Below, piece after piece: positions 63,190 to 64,000 of a DNA stretch of 64,000 nucleotides (position 1 is the first letter of the stretch; each line of letters begins with the position of its first letter). Source of the DNA: JBFMEX01 sp040752215 (lineage in GTDB: Bacteria; Pseudomonadota; Alphaproteobacteria; Rhizobiales; Hyphomicrobiaceae). Location of the stretch: positions 16,183 through 80,182 of the forward strand of contig JBFMEX010000076.1 in NCBI GenBank assembly GCA_040752215.1, given 5' to 3'. The notes beneath the pieces are model-generated. The model did no database searches. It was not told where the DNA came from and saw only the letters and a list, made by a program, of their open reading frames with translations. The position numbers and the translations under genes were made by a program.

Positions 63190-63963
63190 CTATTTGAGCG
63201 GCCGCGGCGGATACGGTGCGTGGCCCCCACTGCCGAAGTGATAGCGCAACCCGACCTTGATCTCGTGCGCGGCAAGGTCGTGGATCCGCACGGGCGCCGC
63301 GCCGCCGGCGCCGCTCGCCGCCTCGCCGAGGTCGATGTAACGGTAGCCGAGGTCGAGGATCGCCCGCTCGGAGACCTGATAGCCGACGCCGGCCATCAGC
63401 GCCCAGGCGAACGAGCTGTCGGAATCGCCGCCGAGACGCACCCCGCCCGGCGTCAGCGTCACGTCGTCGGTGCTGTTCCAGGCGATGCCGAGGCCGGCGC
63501 CGAGATAAGGCACGAAGCCTCGAAAGTTGCCGAGGTCGTAGTAGCCGTTGACCATCAGCGCCAGCGAATCGACGCTGGTCGCCAGCGCCGTCACCGGGCC
63601 CGACGCAGGCGTGCCGTCGACGTCGCGGTCGCCGTGATAGCCGAGCACGAACTCGCCGCGCAGGCCGCGCGAGCCGGAGCCGCAGCCGATGCCGCCCTCG
63701 ATCAGCCACGTGTCGCCGATCGACACGTTGGTGACCGCGCCGGTGACAATCGGCCCTGCCCCGGTGACATCGCCATCCCCGGCCCACGAGTAGCCGGCAT
63801 CGCCGCGCAGGTAGCACGGTCCGGCGCCGGCGGCTGCGCCGGGACCAAAGGTATCCTTCATCGAGGCGATGTGCGGCAGGTCCGCGGCTCGGCCGGCGCC
63901 CGGCGCAAGCAAGAGGCCCGTTGCGATCATGGCGGCAATCCGGGTTGCATCGGCCCGCGTCAT
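63190..63963 (-). CDS. Outer-membrane beta-barrel protein
   Basis: This 257-residue protein has a signal peptide (TRIAAMIATGLLLAPGAGRA, cut near residue 26) and alternating beta-strands such as FRGFVPYLGAGLGIAW, WALMAGVGYQVSERAILDLGYRYIDLG and HEIKVGLRYHF. It resembles the small porin-like or OmpA-like barrels of Hyphomicrobiales. The last strand ends YHF but a tail GSGGHAPYPPRPLK follows, so the usual terminal Phe is not the last residue. Two Cys lie early in the mature part. AGAGGAAC precedes the ATG. Ligand or function is unknown. Confidence 0.8.
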   Translation of the reverse strand: MTRADATRIAAMIATGLLLAPGAGRAADLPHIASMKDTFGPGAAAGAGPCYLRGDAGYSWAGDGDVTGAGPIVTGAVTNVSIGDTWLIEGGIGCGSGSRGLRGEFVLGYHGDRDVDGTPASGPVTALATSVDSLALMVNGYYDLGNFRGFVPYLGAGLGIAWNSTDDVTLTPGGVRLGGDSDSSFAWALMAGVGYQVSERAILDLGYRYIDLGEAASGAGGAAPVRIHDLAAHEIKVGLRYHFGSGGHAPYPPRPLK

Positions 63964-64000
63964 GGGTCTGTTCCTCTGGTCGGGGGGGGCCGGCGCCCCC

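Overview
The window is high-GC DNA from an alphaproteobacterium, most likely of the order Hyphomicrobiales (Rhizobiales). Support comes from the alphaproteobacterial gene order around the ribosomal super-operon, an ATP12-type F1-ATPase chaperone, an Asp-Asn-Leu-free housekeeping block with two tuf genes, an RpoH-type lon promoter of the CTTG/CCCCAT kind, and tig-clpP-clpX-lon-hup order. Genus cannot be fixed from the sequence alone. Almost everything from 4.8 kb onward is on the minus strand.

Region 1 (1-18.7 kb) is mixed. It starts with the 3' end of a phnN-like gene, tRNA-Lys, an EamA transporter and an endonuclease/exonuclease/phosphatase-family protein, then two adjacent toxin-antitoxin modules of different families (RHH-PIN at 2.8-3.5 kb and AbrB-PIN at 3.65-4.3 kb) and a decayed GNAT gene. 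Next is a housekeeping string: pccB, a tandem DUF2750 protein, an ATP12 chaperone, a HAD phosphatase, an RluC-like pseudouridine synthase, DUF190 and crcB. It is interrupted by accessory genes: a small two-helix membrane protein, a Tae4-type amidase, an orphan five-helix membrane protein and a 71-residue peptide with a double-glycine leader. A large MscS-type channel, rarA, a small membrane protein and a Do-type periplasmic protease follow.

Region 2 (18.7-50.8 kb) is the transcription/translation core read leftward. In transcription order it runs secE-nusG, rplK-rplA, rplJ-rplL, rpoB-rpoC, then rpsL-rpsG-fusA-tuf, then S10-spc-alpha (rpsJ to rplQ, including secY and adk). A clear sigma70-type promoter and a terminator-like hairpin lie between rpoC and rpsL. 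Several ribosomal spacers hold arrays of degenerate 7-bp repeats.

Region 3 (50.9-64 kb) has tRNA-Trp, a YbjQ-family gene, a second tuf identical to the first, tRNA-Asp, an RTX-repeat protein, tRNA-Val, an HU gene, then the proteostasis cluster lon, clpX, clpP and tig, tRNA-Leu, a tiny membrane protein and an outer-membrane beta-barrel protein. Two inverted copies of a dispersed repeat of about 155 bp lie at 53.5 and 62.7 kb.

No IS element, CRISPR array, rRNA gene or complete secretion system was seen. The most unusual content is the accessory insertion at 10.6-12.8 kb, the heptad repeats inside ribosomal operons, and the tuf copies with a residual third tuf end.
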